A stretch of DNA of 64,000 nucleotides from Flexistipes sp. (GCF_036172515.1 NZ_JAXKVW010000008.1:1-64000), one strand, 5' to 3'. Shown: positions 17,603-26,850, counted from the stretch's first letter. A program made the numbers and translations. The notes: a model not told the origin generated them from the letters alone.

Positions 17603-18241
17603 TTGAGAAAGATCGGTCTTTTCGGGGGGACTTTCAACCCAATTCATATAGGGCATATAAAATTAGCCAGGGATGTATATTCATCATTCGGAATGGATGA
17701 ATTTATTTTCATTCCTTCAAAGATTCCGCCGCATAAAAATTTAGGTTCCACTGGTGCAAAAGACAGGTTTAATATGGTGAAAAGTGCCGTGAGCAGCCTT
17801 GATTCACACTTTCAGGTTTCAGATTATGAAATTAACCAGAAAGGTGTCTCCTATACCTATAGGACTTTGATGTATTTCAGAAAAAAATTCCCTGATGATC
17901 AGCTTTTTTTTATTGCAGGAAGTGACATATTTGCCACAATAAATACCTGGAATAACTGGAGAGAGTTGTTTGACCTGGCAAATTTTATTGTGGTAAACAG
18001 AAAAGAGATGCCTTTTAGTAAGATGTTTATGGAAATTCCTGAAGAATTGTTAAAAATAATTAGACATAAAGATACATTTGAAGGATGCAAAGCAGGAAGG
18101 ATTGTACTGCATACGATGCGTGAAATAGATATATCCAGCACTGAGATAAGAAAAAATCTAAAAGAGAAAAATTTTGAATTTTTTCTGCCCAAAGAGGTTT
18201 CGGAATATATTGAAAAAAATGATTTATATTTGGAGGTATAA
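17603..18241 (+). CDS. nadD: Nicotinate-nucleotide adenylyltransferase
   Basis: NadD adenylylates nicotinic acid mononucleotide in NAD synthesis. The 212-residue product opens with the nucleotidyltransferase signature GLFGGTFNPIHIGHIKLA (residues 5-22) and ends with the family motif ISSTEIRKNL near 176. It starts at TTG behind AAGGAG, three bases after proA. The adjacent rsfS is a conserved partner in many bacteria. Confidence 0.94.
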   Translation: MRKIGLFGGTFNPIHIGHIKLARDVYSSFGMDEFIFIPSKIPPHKNLGSTGAKDRFNMVKSAVSSLDSHFQVSDYEINQKGVSYTYRTLMYFRKKFPDDQLFFIAGSDIFATINTWNNWRELFDLANFIVVNRKEMPFSKMFMEIPEELLKIIRHKDTFEGCKAGRIVLHTMREIDISSTEIRKNLKEKNFEFFLPKEVSEYIEKNDLYLEV

Positions 18242-18600
18242 TGGAAGAACGAGAGTTGTTGAAAAAGATTGTCGGTTTGCTTGATGAGAAAAAAGGAGAG
18301 GATATTGTAGCTTTTAAAATCAATGAAGTTTCTTCTCTGGCAGACTATATTTTAATTTGTACCGCAAATTCTGAAGTTCACGGCCGGGCTCTTGCAGAAA
18401 CATTGATTGAAGAGATGAAGAAGAAAAGAGTTTCATATATAGCTGTTGAAGGCAAAGAAAATTCCCAATGGATATGTGTGGACTATGGTGAGATAATTGT
18501 TCACATAATGACTGCCGCATCCCGGGAGTTTTATCATCTGGAATCAATATGGGGAGCATGCGAAAAGATAACTTCTGAGAATATGGATTTAGGCAAATAA
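18241..18600 (+). CDS. rsfS: Ribosomal silencing factor RsfS
   Basis: The 119-residue RsfS/Iojap protein binds ribosomal protein uL14 and blocks subunit joining in slow growth. Family marks are SLADYILICTANSEVHGRAL near 36-55, VEGKENSQWICVDYGEIIVHIM near 80-100 and a terminal YHLESIWG. The ATG shares one base with the nadD stop codon, so the two are probably translationally coupled. Confidence 0.94.
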   Translation: MEERELLKKIVGLLDEKKGEDIVAFKINEVSSLADYILICTANSEVHGRALAETLIEEMKKKRVSYIAVEGKENSQWICVDYGEIIVHIMTAASREFYHLESIWGACEKITSENMDLGK

Positions 18601-18697
18601 CAATTTTTTCTTTCAATAAAACAATGTTTTTCCTTGAAAAATATTCTGCTTATCCTATAATTACCCATAAATACTTAAATGGCTGAATTGCAATATT

Positions 18698-19389
18698 ATG
18701 ATAGAAAAATTTTTGTTTAAAAAGAATATATATAATAAGAATACTGATCCTGTTAATTCTTACGTTCTCAGGCTGTGTGAAATGGTTAGAAAGAACCGCA
18801 GCCTTGAAGAGCTGATTCAGGATGCCGAATTTTCCGTGGTGGATACTGAGACCACAGGTCTGGAAATAGCAATGCAAGAGTGATTAACATAGCTGCAGTC
18901 AAAGTTAAGAATTTTAAAATAGTTGATTTTTATAACGCTTTTATTAATCCACAGATGAAGATTCCTCCTTCTTCAATAGATTGGCACGGGATTACCGATG
19001 ATATGGTAAAAGATAAGCCTATAGCAATTGAGGTGATGCCGGAATTCCTGAAGTTTGTCTCTGATGATCCTATTGTCGGTCATCATATCGGTTTTGACGT
19101 AAAAATGATAAATAAGGAGCTTGGAGAATTTTTCGGGTGCAAACTGGAAAATTATACAATTGACACTATGCTTCTCTATTCAAATGCCATTGTAAGAAAA
19201 GATACACACGTAAGCCTTGATTATCTGTTTGATGTTTATAATGTGGTCTGCACAGGAAGACATACGGCCCTCGGTGATGCTCTGGCGACAGCTGAGGTTT
19301 TCAATAAGATTATCTACCAGGCAAATAAGAGCTTTGATACTGTCGGGGATCTTTTTAACATTCAGAAGGAAATCAATCAGAATCAATAG
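18698..19389 (+). pseudogene. DnaQ-like 3'-5' exonuclease interrupted by a one-base frameshift
   Basis: Two frames together make one exonuclease. Positions 18698-18883 encode the N-terminus up to FSVVDTETTGLEIAMQE, then a TGA. Another frame from 18880 continues VINIAAVKVKNFKIV and on to the end. Adding one G near 18879 (GAG-GTG-ATT) would restore a single protein of about 230 residues. The catalytic DEDDh residues are all there: D and E of DTETT, D of GHHIGFDV, and H and D of HTALGDA. No slippery heptamer is visible at the junction. It could be a recent mutation, a sequencing error or, less likely, recoding. Confidence 0.75.
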
Positions 19390-19981
19390 GCTTTAATTTA
19401 CTGTATTTAGACATGATTTCTGAGACATAACTCTTTGTTTCTATAAAATCAGGAACAGAATGATTTTTATGGACATGCGAAGGACCAGCATTATAGGCAG
19501 AAAGCGCCAGCTCCAGCTTTTTGAAAGTTCTTTTTTGTATTGAAAAGTATTTAACGCCTGCAGCAATATTTTGCTCTGCATCAAAAGGATCGGTATATTT
19601 CATATCGTTAAATGTAGCCGGCATTATCTGCATCAAACCCATTGCCCCCGTGCGTGAAATTGCAAACTGATTGAATTCCGACTCCACTTCCACCATTATT
19701 TTTATAAGCTCCGGATCTACATTATATTTATTTGAGTAAGTGTTAATTAAAGATATGATTTCTTTTTTTGATGCTTTGTTTAGAAAAATACCTGATTTGA
19801 AAATAATATGTTTGCTTAACAGGTAGCAGCTGATTGTCCGGGTTTTCAGATGAAACGGATTGATAAGCGATTTTGGGTTAAAAGTCGTTAGAAATGAACA
19901 TGCATTTATTGTTAAAATAAAAATTAAGAATGCATAAAGAATTGTTTTGTATATTTTTGTGAGCATATCGGAATATTTCAC
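19373..19981 (-). CDS. Lytic transglycosylase, SLT domain, membrane-anchored or exported
   Basis: This 202-residue protein has one hydrophobic N-terminal segment (residues 12-30) that may be a signal peptide or anchor. The C-terminal SLT domain is soluble-lytic-transglycosylase-like, with VEVESEFNQFAIS holding the catalytic glutamate near 98, then GAMGLMQIMPAT and ELALSAYNAGPS. It cleaves peptidoglycan glycan strands in the periplasm. The start could be GTG 19981 or ATG 19966. Its 3' end overlaps the convergent exonuclease by 17 bases. Confidence 0.87.
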   Translation of the reverse strand: MKYSDMLTKIYKTILYAFLIFILTINACSFLTTFNPKSLINPFHLKTRTISCYLLSKHIIFKSGIFLNKASKKEIISLINTYSNKYNVDPELIKIMVEVESEFNQFAISRTGAMGLMQIMPATFNDMKYTDPFDAEQNIAAGVKYFSIQKRTFKKLELALSAYNAGPSHVHKNHSVPDFIETKSYVSEIMSKYSKLKPIDSD

Positions 19982-20024
19982 ATAATGACTGCATAGTCAA
20001 TATCTATGAATCTGTCGGATCTTT

Positions 20025-21131
20025 TTATATCTTTTTTACCAGAAAATATGCTCCGGCGATGAACGTGGGGATACCCAGCAGGGTTATTCCAATGAAATCT
20101 GTGAAGACATATTCAAAGCCTAAACCTTTTAAAATCACATCAAAAGATCCTTCTAAATAATATTTCAGCGGGGAAATATAAGTGAGTTTCTGAAATAAGA
20201 CTGGCATACTTTCATATGGTGTCCAGGAACCGGATAGAAAAAGCATAGGAAGAAGCACCATTATGGTAATTTGGGACACCTGAAGCATATTCTTTGATAT
20301 AGAAGAAATCAGCATGGATATGCCTGAAGCTGTGAATACATAAAAACTGGTGAGCAGGAGAAAAAGGATAAAGCTTCCCTCAAAAGAAACATTGAGAATA
20401 CCCTCAATTATAAGATAGGTTGCCGCCGTTGTACCGGCTATGGTGATAAGGCTCATCGCAATAATTTTTGAAAGTAGGAATTCCTGCATTTTTAACGGAG
20501 AGATGATAATCATTTCGATATTACCGTTTTCCTTCTCCCTGGTGATTGCTGAGGCTGGGAGTATCAATGCCAGAAGTGTAATCACAGAAAAAAGCTCGGT
20601 GATTGTCATAAATATTCTGCTGTCGGCATTAGGGTTGTATAAAAATCTCTCTCTTATGTTAATGACGGGCGGGTCTCTTGTTGAGTCGGTTATGCCTGTG
20701 TAATCAATTACGAAATCGTTTAAGATTCTTGTTGCATAACCGCTGAAAAGATAGCCGGAAGTACTTTCCGTACCGTTTATAAACATGGCTATTTCAGGTG
20801 TTTTTCCCGATTTGATGCTTTTACTGAAATCTTCGGGGATAACAATAACACCCACTGCCATGTCACGCATAAGCAGATTTTCAACTTTATCTTTGTTCTG
20901 TAAGTACCCCTGAAAACTGAACCAGGGCTCTGTGAATTCAGATATCATTTGCCGGGAAATTACAGACATATCTTCATCAACCACGTAAAATTTGGCATTT
21001 TTAAGGGTTAAGTCTATACCATTTGCAGAGATATAAAGGTCTGCAGTAAAAAGGTAAATTACAAAAATAAAAAGACCTTTATTTCTGACGAACTGTAAAA
21101 GCTCTTTGTAAATAAGTACAAACAGTCTCAT
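20025..21131 (-). CDS. ABC-2 type permease (YbhR-like)
   Basis: A 368-residue membrane protein with an N-terminal helix, a large periplasmic domain (residues 40-175) and five helices after residue 175. ITREKENGNIEMIIISPL near 200 is the typical cytoplasmic coupling segment of ABC-2 permeases of the YhhJ/YbhR type. It is the last gene of the leftward efflux operon and overlaps the preceding permease by four bases. The pair probably forms the heteromeric pore. Confidence 0.9.
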   Translation of the reverse strand: MRLFVLIYKELLQFVRNKGLFIFVIYLFTADLYISANGIDLTLKNAKFYVVDEDMSVISRQMISEFTEPWFSFQGYLQNKDKVENLLMRDMAVGVIVIPEDFSKSIKSGKTPEIAMFINGTESTSGYLFSGYATRILNDFVIDYTGITDSTRDPPVINIRERFLYNPNADSRIFMTITELFSVITLLALILPASAITREKENGNIEMIIISPLKMQEFLLSKIIAMSLITIAGTTAATYLIIEGILNVSFEGSFILFLLLTSFYVFTASGISMLISSISKNMLQVSQITIMVLLPMLFLSGSWTPYESMPVLFQKLTYISPLKYYLEGSFDVILKGLGFEYVFTDFIGITLLGIPTFIAGAYFLVKKI

Positions 21132-22246
21132 TTTTCATACTTCCTGAATCTCAACACACAACACGCAATGAGTGCAAAATAAAAAGTAATAAGTATAATT
21201 GAGTGATTAATAAACAGTTTCATATTTACGCCTTTTAAAAAGAACATTTTGACAATATTAAGGTAATAGTATGTGGGAAAAAGATGAGCCACGACGTATG
21301 CCTCGTTTGTCATTGAGCTGACGGGTGCAATATAGCCTGAGTAGAGAAAAGCCGGAATAATACATATAATTGCTGTTCCAACGACTGCGGTAACCTGTGT
21401 GTTTACAAAAGTGGATATTAGTATTCCCAAAGCAGTTGAGACAAGTATATAAATCATCGACGAAAGTGTGAAAAGTAGAAAATTACCTTTAAACGGAACC
21501 TGAAAAAGGAATATGATAAGTAAAAACAGTATCAGATAATTTATCACGAAAATTGTAAATCCGAACATCTGTTTGCTTAAGATAAACTCCAGCTTTGAAA
21601 TGGAAGATGTGTATATATTATAAATGGAGCCTGACTCCTTTTCTTTTACAATGAGCTGTGATGAAATCATGGCAGAGCCGAGAAACAGGGCGATTGCCAG
21701 TACACCGGAAGTTGTCACATATTTCTGTTTCATCTCTTCGTTGAACCAGTATCTGACTTTCAGATTAAGGGGGGAATATTTAATACCTTTATTCTCCAAA
21801 ATATCCAGATTGAAATCTGATACTATGGCCTCGGCATAGCTTGAGGATACGGAAGCTCTGTACGGGAAGACCCCGTCCTCCATAATTTGAATATTAGCAC
21901 TCCTGTTTTGTTTTAAATTATCGGAAAAATTTTCCGGGATTACAATCAGTGTTCTGATCCTGCCTTTGTCAATCAGTTTAATGCCCTCATCCTGGGATGA
22001 GACATAACCCTTAAATGAATAATAACGCTTGTTTTGTGAAAACTTGGATACAAGTTCTCTGCTCAAGACACTTTTGTCGTAATCAAGCACGGAAAAGGGA
22101 ATATTTTCCACATCCATAGCCATTCCGTAACCGAAAATTATAAGGATGGTAATAGGCATGAAAAATACCATTATCCTGGAAATTTTATCCCTTCGCAACT
22201 CTTTAAGTTCTTTGATGTAAACAGCTGCCATCTTGTTAATATTCAT
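21128..22246 (-). CDS. ABC-2 type permease (YbhS-like)
   Basis: The 372-residue protein has the same plan as the next permease: an N-terminal helix, an extracytoplasmic domain of about 140 residues, and five C-terminal helices. The coupling motif is VKEKESGSIYNIYTSSI near 205. Paired, similar permeases are usual in YbhGFSR-type drug exporters. It overlaps the ATPase gene by 11 bases. Confidence 0.9.
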   Translation of the reverse strand: MNINKMAAVYIKELKELRRDKISRIMVFFMPITILIIFGYGMAMDVENIPFSVLDYDKSVLSRELVSKFSQNKRYYSFKGYVSSQDEGIKLIDKGRIRTLIVIPENFSDNLKQNRSANIQIMEDGVFPYRASVSSSYAEAIVSDFNLDILENKGIKYSPLNLKVRYWFNEEMKQKYVTTSGVLAIALFLGSAMISSQLIVKEKESGSIYNIYTSSISKLEFILSKQMFGFTIFVINYLILFLLIIFLFQVPFKGNFLLFTLSSMIYILVSTALGILISTFVNTQVTAVVGTAIICIIPAFLYSGYIAPVSSMTNEAYVVAHLFPTYYYLNIVKMFFLKGVNMKLFINHSIILITFYFALIACCVLRFRKYEK

Positions 22247-24041
22247 TTTGGGTTATACTCACAAATACATCGTCCATTGTAATTTCTCCCTTTTTGTAAT
22301 TATAATTTATTTTAGGAAGGATGGATTTATCTTTTACGAAAAATTTTACTTTACTGCCGAAAATATCCGTTTTTATATTTAGTTTCTTCAAACTTGCCGC
22401 TGTTTTGAACGGATTTGTTGTTTCTATTTCATACGGTTCGCCGGCAATCTCTTTTGTTTTCTTTTTAAGCGATTCCGGCGGACCCATTCCTGTTATTTCA
22501 CCTCCGCTCATCAGACTGATTTCATCGCAGTATTCAGATTCTTCGGTAAAATGCGTAGTCACTATAGCGGTTGTGTTTTTTTCATAGGAAAGATATCTGA
22601 TAAGCTGCCAGAATGTGTCTCTTTCTGAAGGATCTACACCTGAAGTGGGCTCATCAAGAAATATTATAACCGGATCATGTATAATTGATGTCATGAGGGC
22701 GAGTCTCTGCTTGATGCCTAAGGGGAGTTTATCCACAATATCGCCTGAATAATTATGTAAATTCCCCAGCTGCAGCAAGTCATCTATTTTTTTGTTCAGT
22801 TTGTCGGATGGTATTTTTCGGATGGATCCCGCCAGGTAGATATTTTCATAAACGGTCAAGTCGCCGTACAGTGAAAATTTTTGGGACATATAACCAATAT
22901 TTTCCTTAATATTTGAACTTGGAGTATTGATTTGAAATGTTCCCTCTGTCGGGGTCAGCAGTCCGAGTATTATTTTTATCAGAGTTGTTTTACCTGCGCC
23001 GTTGGGACCCAGCAGACCGAAAATCTCTCCGGTTCGAACTGACGTTGTAATGTTTTTCAGTGCATAAAAGTTACCAAAGCGTTTGCTTATATTTTCAATA
23101 CTGCATATCTGCTTTTTGTCTTTATCCGATTTTGAAGATGAAAATGAAAAATTCAGTTTTCTGCTTCCTATTGTGCTGAGTATAGTGTCTTCCAGCCCGG
23201 CACTTTTTTTGGTGGAATTTTCTATTATGCCGTTTTCTGCTTTAGGGCTGTATGAGAAGCTGTTTTTTCCCAATTTAATAAAATTATATTTATCACCTTC
23301 AAGTCTGCTGTATTTTTGCAGGAAATCGTTCCGGGAATAACTGTAAACGTTTGGCGCTTTTTTTAAAAAATCATCATGTTTTCCCAGAAAAATAATTTTA
23401 CCTTCATGCATTACCGCTATTTTCGAACCGCGCTCGGCTTCGTCAATATAAGCTGTGGACACGATAACGGTTAACCCTTCATTTTCAATGAATTCGTTAA
23501 GGAGCCCGTAAAGCTCTCTTCGTGATATAGGATCCACCCCAGTTGTGGGTTCGTCAAGTATTATAAGCCTTGGCAGATGAATTAGTGAGCAGCAAATTCC
23601 AAGCTTTTGTTTCATTCCACCGGAAAGTTTAAAAGTCTGTCTTTGTGTAAATTTCTCAAGGCCGGTTATTTTCAAAAGCTTATTTTTTCTTTTCGTTATC
23701 TCTTTTCTTCTCAGCCCGTGCAGATTTGCAAAGAAGTCGATATTTTCTTCCACCGAGAGATTGTGATACAGATTCTGACCCAGCCCCTGAGGCATAAAAG
23801 CTATTTTGTCTTTGAATCTTTCAGCTTTGCGTTTGTTTTTGAAATCTTCACCAAATACCTTTACACTGCCTTTGTCAAAGTCAAGTATTCCGGCAAGGAT
23901 TTTTAATGTTGTGGATTTTCCTGCTCCATCTGCACCCACCATACAGAAAAGGGAGTTTTCCTCTATTGAAAACGAAAGTCGGTTTATTGCATTTTTCTTT
24001 TTGTAAGATTTAGATAAATCAGTTATTTCTGCAATCTTCAT
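22236..24041 (-). CDS. Duplicated ABC ATPase of a YbhF-type exporter
   Basis: The 601-residue protein contains two complete nucleotide-binding domains. The first has Walker A GADGAGKST near 38, signature LSGGMKQK near 143 and Walker B LIILDEPTTGVDP. The second has GPNGAGKTT near 345, a variant signature LPLGIKQRL (in place of LSGGQ), and IIFLDEPTSGVDP. The linker of about 100 residues (210-310) is unassigned. It powers the two ABC-2 permeases. The variant signature in the second domain suggests unequal ATP sites, which is also seen in YbhF relatives. Confidence 0.92.
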   Translation of the reverse strand: MKIAEITDLSKSYKKKNAINRLSFSIEENSLFCMVGADGAGKSTTLKILAGILDFDKGSVKVFGEDFKNKRKAERFKDKIAFMPQGLGQNLYHNLSVEENIDFFANLHGLRRKEITKRKNKLLKITGLEKFTQRQTFKLSGGMKQKLGICCSLIHLPRLIILDEPTTGVDPISRRELYGLLNEFIENEGLTVIVSTAYIDEAERGSKIAVMHEGKIIFLGKHDDFLKKAPNVYSYSRNDFLQKYSRLEGDKYNFIKLGKNSFSYSPKAENGIIENSTKKSAGLEDTILSTIGSRKLNFSFSSSKSDKDKKQICSIENISKRFGNFYALKNITTSVRTGEIFGLLGPNGAGKTTLIKIILGLLTPTEGTFQINTPSSNIKENIGYMSQKFSLYGDLTVYENIYLAGSIRKIPSDKLNKKIDDLLQLGNLHNYSGDIVDKLPLGIKQRLALMTSIIHDPVIIFLDEPTSGVDPSERDTFWQLIRYLSYEKNTTAIVTTHFTEESEYCDEISLMSGGEITGMGPPESLKKKTKEIAGEPYEIETTNPFKTAASLKKLNIKTDIFGSKVKFFVKDKSILPKINYNYKKGEITMDDVFVSITQNEY

Positions 24042-25225
24042 TTGATATTGATAAAACAGTCAGCCGGCATCCCCGGCTTTAATATATTTTTATCATCCGC
24101 AATTTTCATTTTTATTAAAAAAACCTGTTTGACACGCTCCCGTTTTGTCTGAACTTCTTTCGGAGTAAATTCAGCCTTATCACTGATATAAATCAGTTTA
24201 ACCGGGAATTTTTCATCGGGAAGTCCGTCTACTTTCAGATATCCTGTGTCTCCAAGTTTTACTTTTGAAAGGTCAGGTTCGGGGAGGTACCCTCTGAAAT
24301 ACTTATTTTCAGGGTTGTATGAAGATAAAACAGGCTGACCCGCGGCAACAATCTCACCTTCATTTACATATTTTTCCATAATGATTAGATTATCGGGTGA
24401 TTTTAATGTGGCATCAGAGAGTTTGTCTTCCACTTCTCTAAAAGCTTGTACTGCTTTAATGATATTGTTTTCTGCAATTTTTATTTCTTGCTTTGCTACA
24501 GAAATTCTGCTTTCAGTTGAGCTTATCTCTTTATTCAAAACCTTGATTTCGTCCTTTCTGGACTTTGCAAGCTTAAGATTCTCTTTGGCTTTTTCAATAT
24601 CGCTTTCAGCTATTGATATCAGTGCTTTTTGAGCTTCCAACTCACTTTTTGTGATATTTTTCAGTGTGAAAATTTCATCATATTTTTGTTTAGAAACAGC
24701 ACCTCTTTTATAAAGATTTGAAATTCTTTCATAATCTTTTTCTATTTTATCCAGATGGAATTTTATTTTTTCATAGGCAGCTTTTTCTGCACTAAGTTTT
24801 TTTACTGCGCTTTCTAAGTTTTGTTCTGCAATTCTTATACCGGTTTCAATATTTTTTGTGAGTAAATCTCGTTGTATTATAAGTTTTTCGAGATTTAATT
24901 GGTATGATGCCAACTTTTCCTTCTTGGTTTTAAGAATATTCCTTGCATTTTGTATTTCAATTTTGTACCGCTTGACTTTAGCTTTCAGCCCTTCGGAGTT
25001 AAGGCTTGCAACAAATTCGTCTTTTTTCAGCAGGTCTCCCTCATCTTTTACAAATTCTTTTACCTTACCGGGCATTGTGAATCCCAAATCTATCTCATCA
25101 GCTTCAATTCGACCACTTATTTCAAGAATGTTGCCAGGAGGCTGTTTGTGATAGTCGAAAAGAACAGCGCTTACAATAACGATAAAAATTAAAATAAAGA
25201 CGGTTAGTAACGCCTTTTTCCCCAA
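24038..25225 (-). CDS. HlyD-family periplasmic adaptor (YbhG-like)
   Basis: A 395-residue membrane-fusion protein anchored by one N-terminal helix (residues 5-24). It is followed by a split biotinyl-lipoyl domain (GRIEADEIDLGFTMPGKVKEF near 38) around a long coiled-coil hairpin (residues 75-255). A barrel domain ends in LKPGMPADCFI. It joins the inner-membrane ABC exporter to an outer-membrane channel. It is first in the operon, with a TTG start behind AAGGAGG. The ATGA overlap with the ATPase gene indicates coupling. No TolC homologue is in the window. Confidence 0.92.
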   Translation of the reverse strand: MGKKALLTVFILIFIVIVSAVLFDYHKQPPGNILEISGRIEADEIDLGFTMPGKVKEFVKDEGDLLKKDEFVASLNSEGLKAKVKRYKIEIQNARNILKTKKEKLASYQLNLEKLIIQRDLLTKNIETGIRIAEQNLESAVKKLSAEKAAYEKIKFHLDKIEKDYERISNLYKRGAVSKQKYDEIFTLKNITKSELEAQKALISIAESDIEKAKENLKLAKSRKDEIKVLNKEISSTESRISVAKQEIKIAENNIIKAVQAFREVEDKLSDATLKSPDNLIIMEKYVNEGEIVAAGQPVLSSYNPENKYFRGYLPEPDLSKVKLGDTGYLKVDGLPDEKFPVKLIYISDKAEFTPKEVQTKRERVKQVFLIKMKIADDKNILKPGMPADCFINIK

Positions 25226-25303
25226 TTTAACCTCCTTATAAATAATTAATTATAGCACGGGAAAAGGATTTTTTTAAGGGAAGCTTACGGCTGTCCCAAT
25301 TTA

Positions 25304-25490
25304 TTGGTGAGATAGTGAAATGGAGAAGTAGAAATTTGTTGAATAGTGTATTAGTATATTGGTTAATTTGTGTAGTGGTTGATTGGGCATTTAACACTGA
25401 AAGTTGAACCCTGAACATTGAACTTAGAACTTTAAACGTTTCTTATTACGCATTACGGTCTTTACCCATTACGCATGCTGTTCCTGCTGC
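25304..25490. repeat. Composite low-complexity repeat patch (copy 2)
   Basis: The order of modules equals that at 125-340 and 40769-40880. A gtgagatagtgaaatgg segment is followed by ttggttgattgggcattt, then ttgaac heptads (25396-25427), then attacgcattacgg words (25444-25475). It lies between two leftward genes and shows no coding potential. Confidence 0.6.
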
Positions 25491-25495
25491 TGTGA

Positions 25496-25858
25496 TTAAC
25501 TGTCTTTATTAAAGTATTTATCGACAAAAGAGTGGTCGTATAATCCGAGAGCTTCCCTCTGCTCTTTATATTCATCGATGAATTTATTTTCCAGATTTTG
25601 AAGCTTTTTGTATTGGTTTTTATGATTTTGAATATCCGTTTGAAGTTTTCCCTGAAGTTTTTTTAAAGTTTTCTTTTTTTTTCTTTTTAATTTTTTTTGA
25701 AGTTTTGATTCAACTTTTGAAAGGATTTTTTCTTTTCTCCTGATTAATCTTTTTTCTTTTTTTATATACTGACGTGTCAGCTCAATTTTATTCCCGTACA
25801 TTGAGAGTGTATCGGCTTTCATTTTATTGATTTCGGTTTCCAGTTGTGATAGGTCCAT
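25496..25858 (-). CDS. Small lysine-rich coiled-coil protein, function unknown
   Basis: About 120 residues starting at ATG 25858. An earlier TTG at 25894 would overlap the divergent glycosylase start. The composition is highly charged. Residues 25-95 form a continuous predicted helix rich in K, E, Q and L (for example KKLKRKKKKTLKKLQGK), and the C-terminus is less charged. No domain is recognised. The divergent overlap with a DNA glycosylase and the basic helix could suggest nucleic-acid contact, but that is speculation. No clear ribosome site is seen, so the gene itself is only probable. Confidence 0.55.
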   Translation of the reverse strand: MDLSQLETEINKMKADTLSMYGNKIELTRQYIKKEKRLIRRKEKILSKVESKLQKKLKRKKKKTLKKLQGKLQTDIQNHKNQYKKLQNLENKFIDEYKEQREALGLYDHSFVDKYFNKDS

Positions 25859-25888
25859 ATTAAATTTATACCATGAGGGAATATAAAG

Positions 25889-26551
25889 TTGCAATTAACA
25901 ATTTATAAACTGTATACAAAATTGGAAGATTATTACGGCAAAACAAATTGGTGGCCTGCCGAGGGTATTTTTGAAATTATTGCGGGGGCTGTTCTGACCC
26001 AGAATACAAACTGGCTGAATGTTGAAAAGGCATTAAATAATCTCAAAAACAACAATATGCTGGATTATGCTAAAATTCTTCATGAGAAAGAAGATTTGGT
26101 GAAGCAGATGATAAGACCTGCCGGATTTTACAATCAGAAATACTCCACTCTTATAAGGTTTTGTCGTTTTATAAATGAAGAGTTTAATGGAAACTTTGAA
26201 TTGCTGAAAAGAATGGACACTGCTGATTTAAGGGATAAGCTGCTGAATATCAAAGGAATAGGAAAAGAGACCGCTGATTCCATTTTGCTGTATTGTGGTT
26301 ATCATCCCGTTTTTGTTATTGATGCTTATACAAAAAGGATTGTGAGCCGCCTTGGCATTTCAGAAGAGAGTGATTACGATAAACTTCAGATTATTTTTGA
26401 GAATGCTCTGCCGGCAGATGTGTATTTGTATGCAGAATATCATGGTTTGATTGTGGAGCATGCAAAAAAATTCTGCAGAAAAAAACCGGTTTGCAAAGAG
26501 TGTTTTTTGGCATATATTTGTGAGTACAAAGCGGAAGAGAAGGTCGGATGA
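25889..26551 (+). CDS. Endonuclease III-like DNA glycosylase, MagIII/COG2231 group, with [4Fe-4S] cluster
   Basis: A 220-residue HhH-GPD base-excision enzyme. The helix-hairpin-helix is IKGIGKETADSIL near 127, followed by the catalytic aspartate in VFVIDAYTKR near 149. The C-terminal cluster has spacing C-x6-C-x2-C-x5-C (CRKKPVCKECFLAYIC). The position of the Lys that makes endonuclease III bifunctional is Glu here (GKET), as in MagIII-type monofunctional 3-methyladenine glycosylases. Translation starts at TTG behind GAGGGA. Its last codons overlap the 5' strand of RNase P RNA. Confidence 0.82.
   Translation: MQLTIYKLYTKLEDYYGKTNWWPAEGIFEIIAGAVLTQNTNWLNVEKALNNLKNNNMLDYAKILHEKEDLVKQMIRPAGFYNQKYSTLIRFCRFINEEFNGNFELLKRMDTADLRDKLLNIKGIGKETADSILLYCGYHPVFVIDAYTKRIVSRLGISEESDYDKLQIIFENALPADVYLYAEYHGLIVEHAKKFCRKKPVCKECFLAYICEYKAEEKVG
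26491..26518 (+). promoter_or_regulatory. Predicted rnpB promoter inside the glycosylase gene
   Basis: TTGCAA at 26491-26496 and TATATT at 26513-26518 are separated by 16 bases. This would start transcription near 26525, six bases before the P1 helix of rnpB. Confidence 0.5.
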
Positions 26552-26554
26552 CCA

Positions 26555-26660
26555 CCCCGCCACTATATGATGTATAGAGCACGATGTTGGAAATATTAAT
26601 TAAATATTCCAGGCGTTATGAAATAGTTTATAAAACGTTTTTCATCATTTAGTGGCGGGG
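26555..26660 (+). repeat. 106-bp palindrome-ended insert in rnpB helix P3
   Basis: It begins CCCCGCCACTA and ends TAGTGGCGGGG, closing the P3 stem. The interior has tgatgttggaaatatt, ttatgaaata and tttcatcattt. About 93 of 106 positions equal those of the copy at 26745-26850. The C-G pair at stem position 4 is T-A in the other copy. Confidence 0.85.
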
Positions 26661-26744
26661 AGGAAAGTCCGGGCACCGCAGAGCAGGATGGTCGGTAACG
26701 CCGACCCGCTGTGAGGCGGGGAAAGTGCCGCAGAAAATATACCG

Positions 26745-26850
26745 CCCTGCCACTAAATGATGAATAAAGTATGATGTTGGAAATATTGATTAAATATTTT
26801 AGACGTTATGAAATAATTTATAAAACGTCTTTCATCATTTAGTGGCAGGG
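26745..26850 (+). repeat. 106-bp palindrome-ended insert in rnpB helix P12
   Basis: It begins CCCTGCCACTA and ends TAGTGGCAGGG, between the conserved accgcc and taagggtgaaa blocks, where P12 lies. It has the same length as the P3 copy without gaps, and differs at about 13 positions, mostly transitions. Confidence 0.85.

Noticed and set aside
18870-18890. Programmed ribosomal frameshift in the exonuclease
   Set aside because: There is no slippery heptamer and no evident downstream pseudoknot. A plain one-base deletion or sequencing error is simpler.
25236-25418. Short leftward frame over the repeat patch before the adaptor gene
   Set aside because: Its sequence is the composite repeat itself, and it has no ribosome site.
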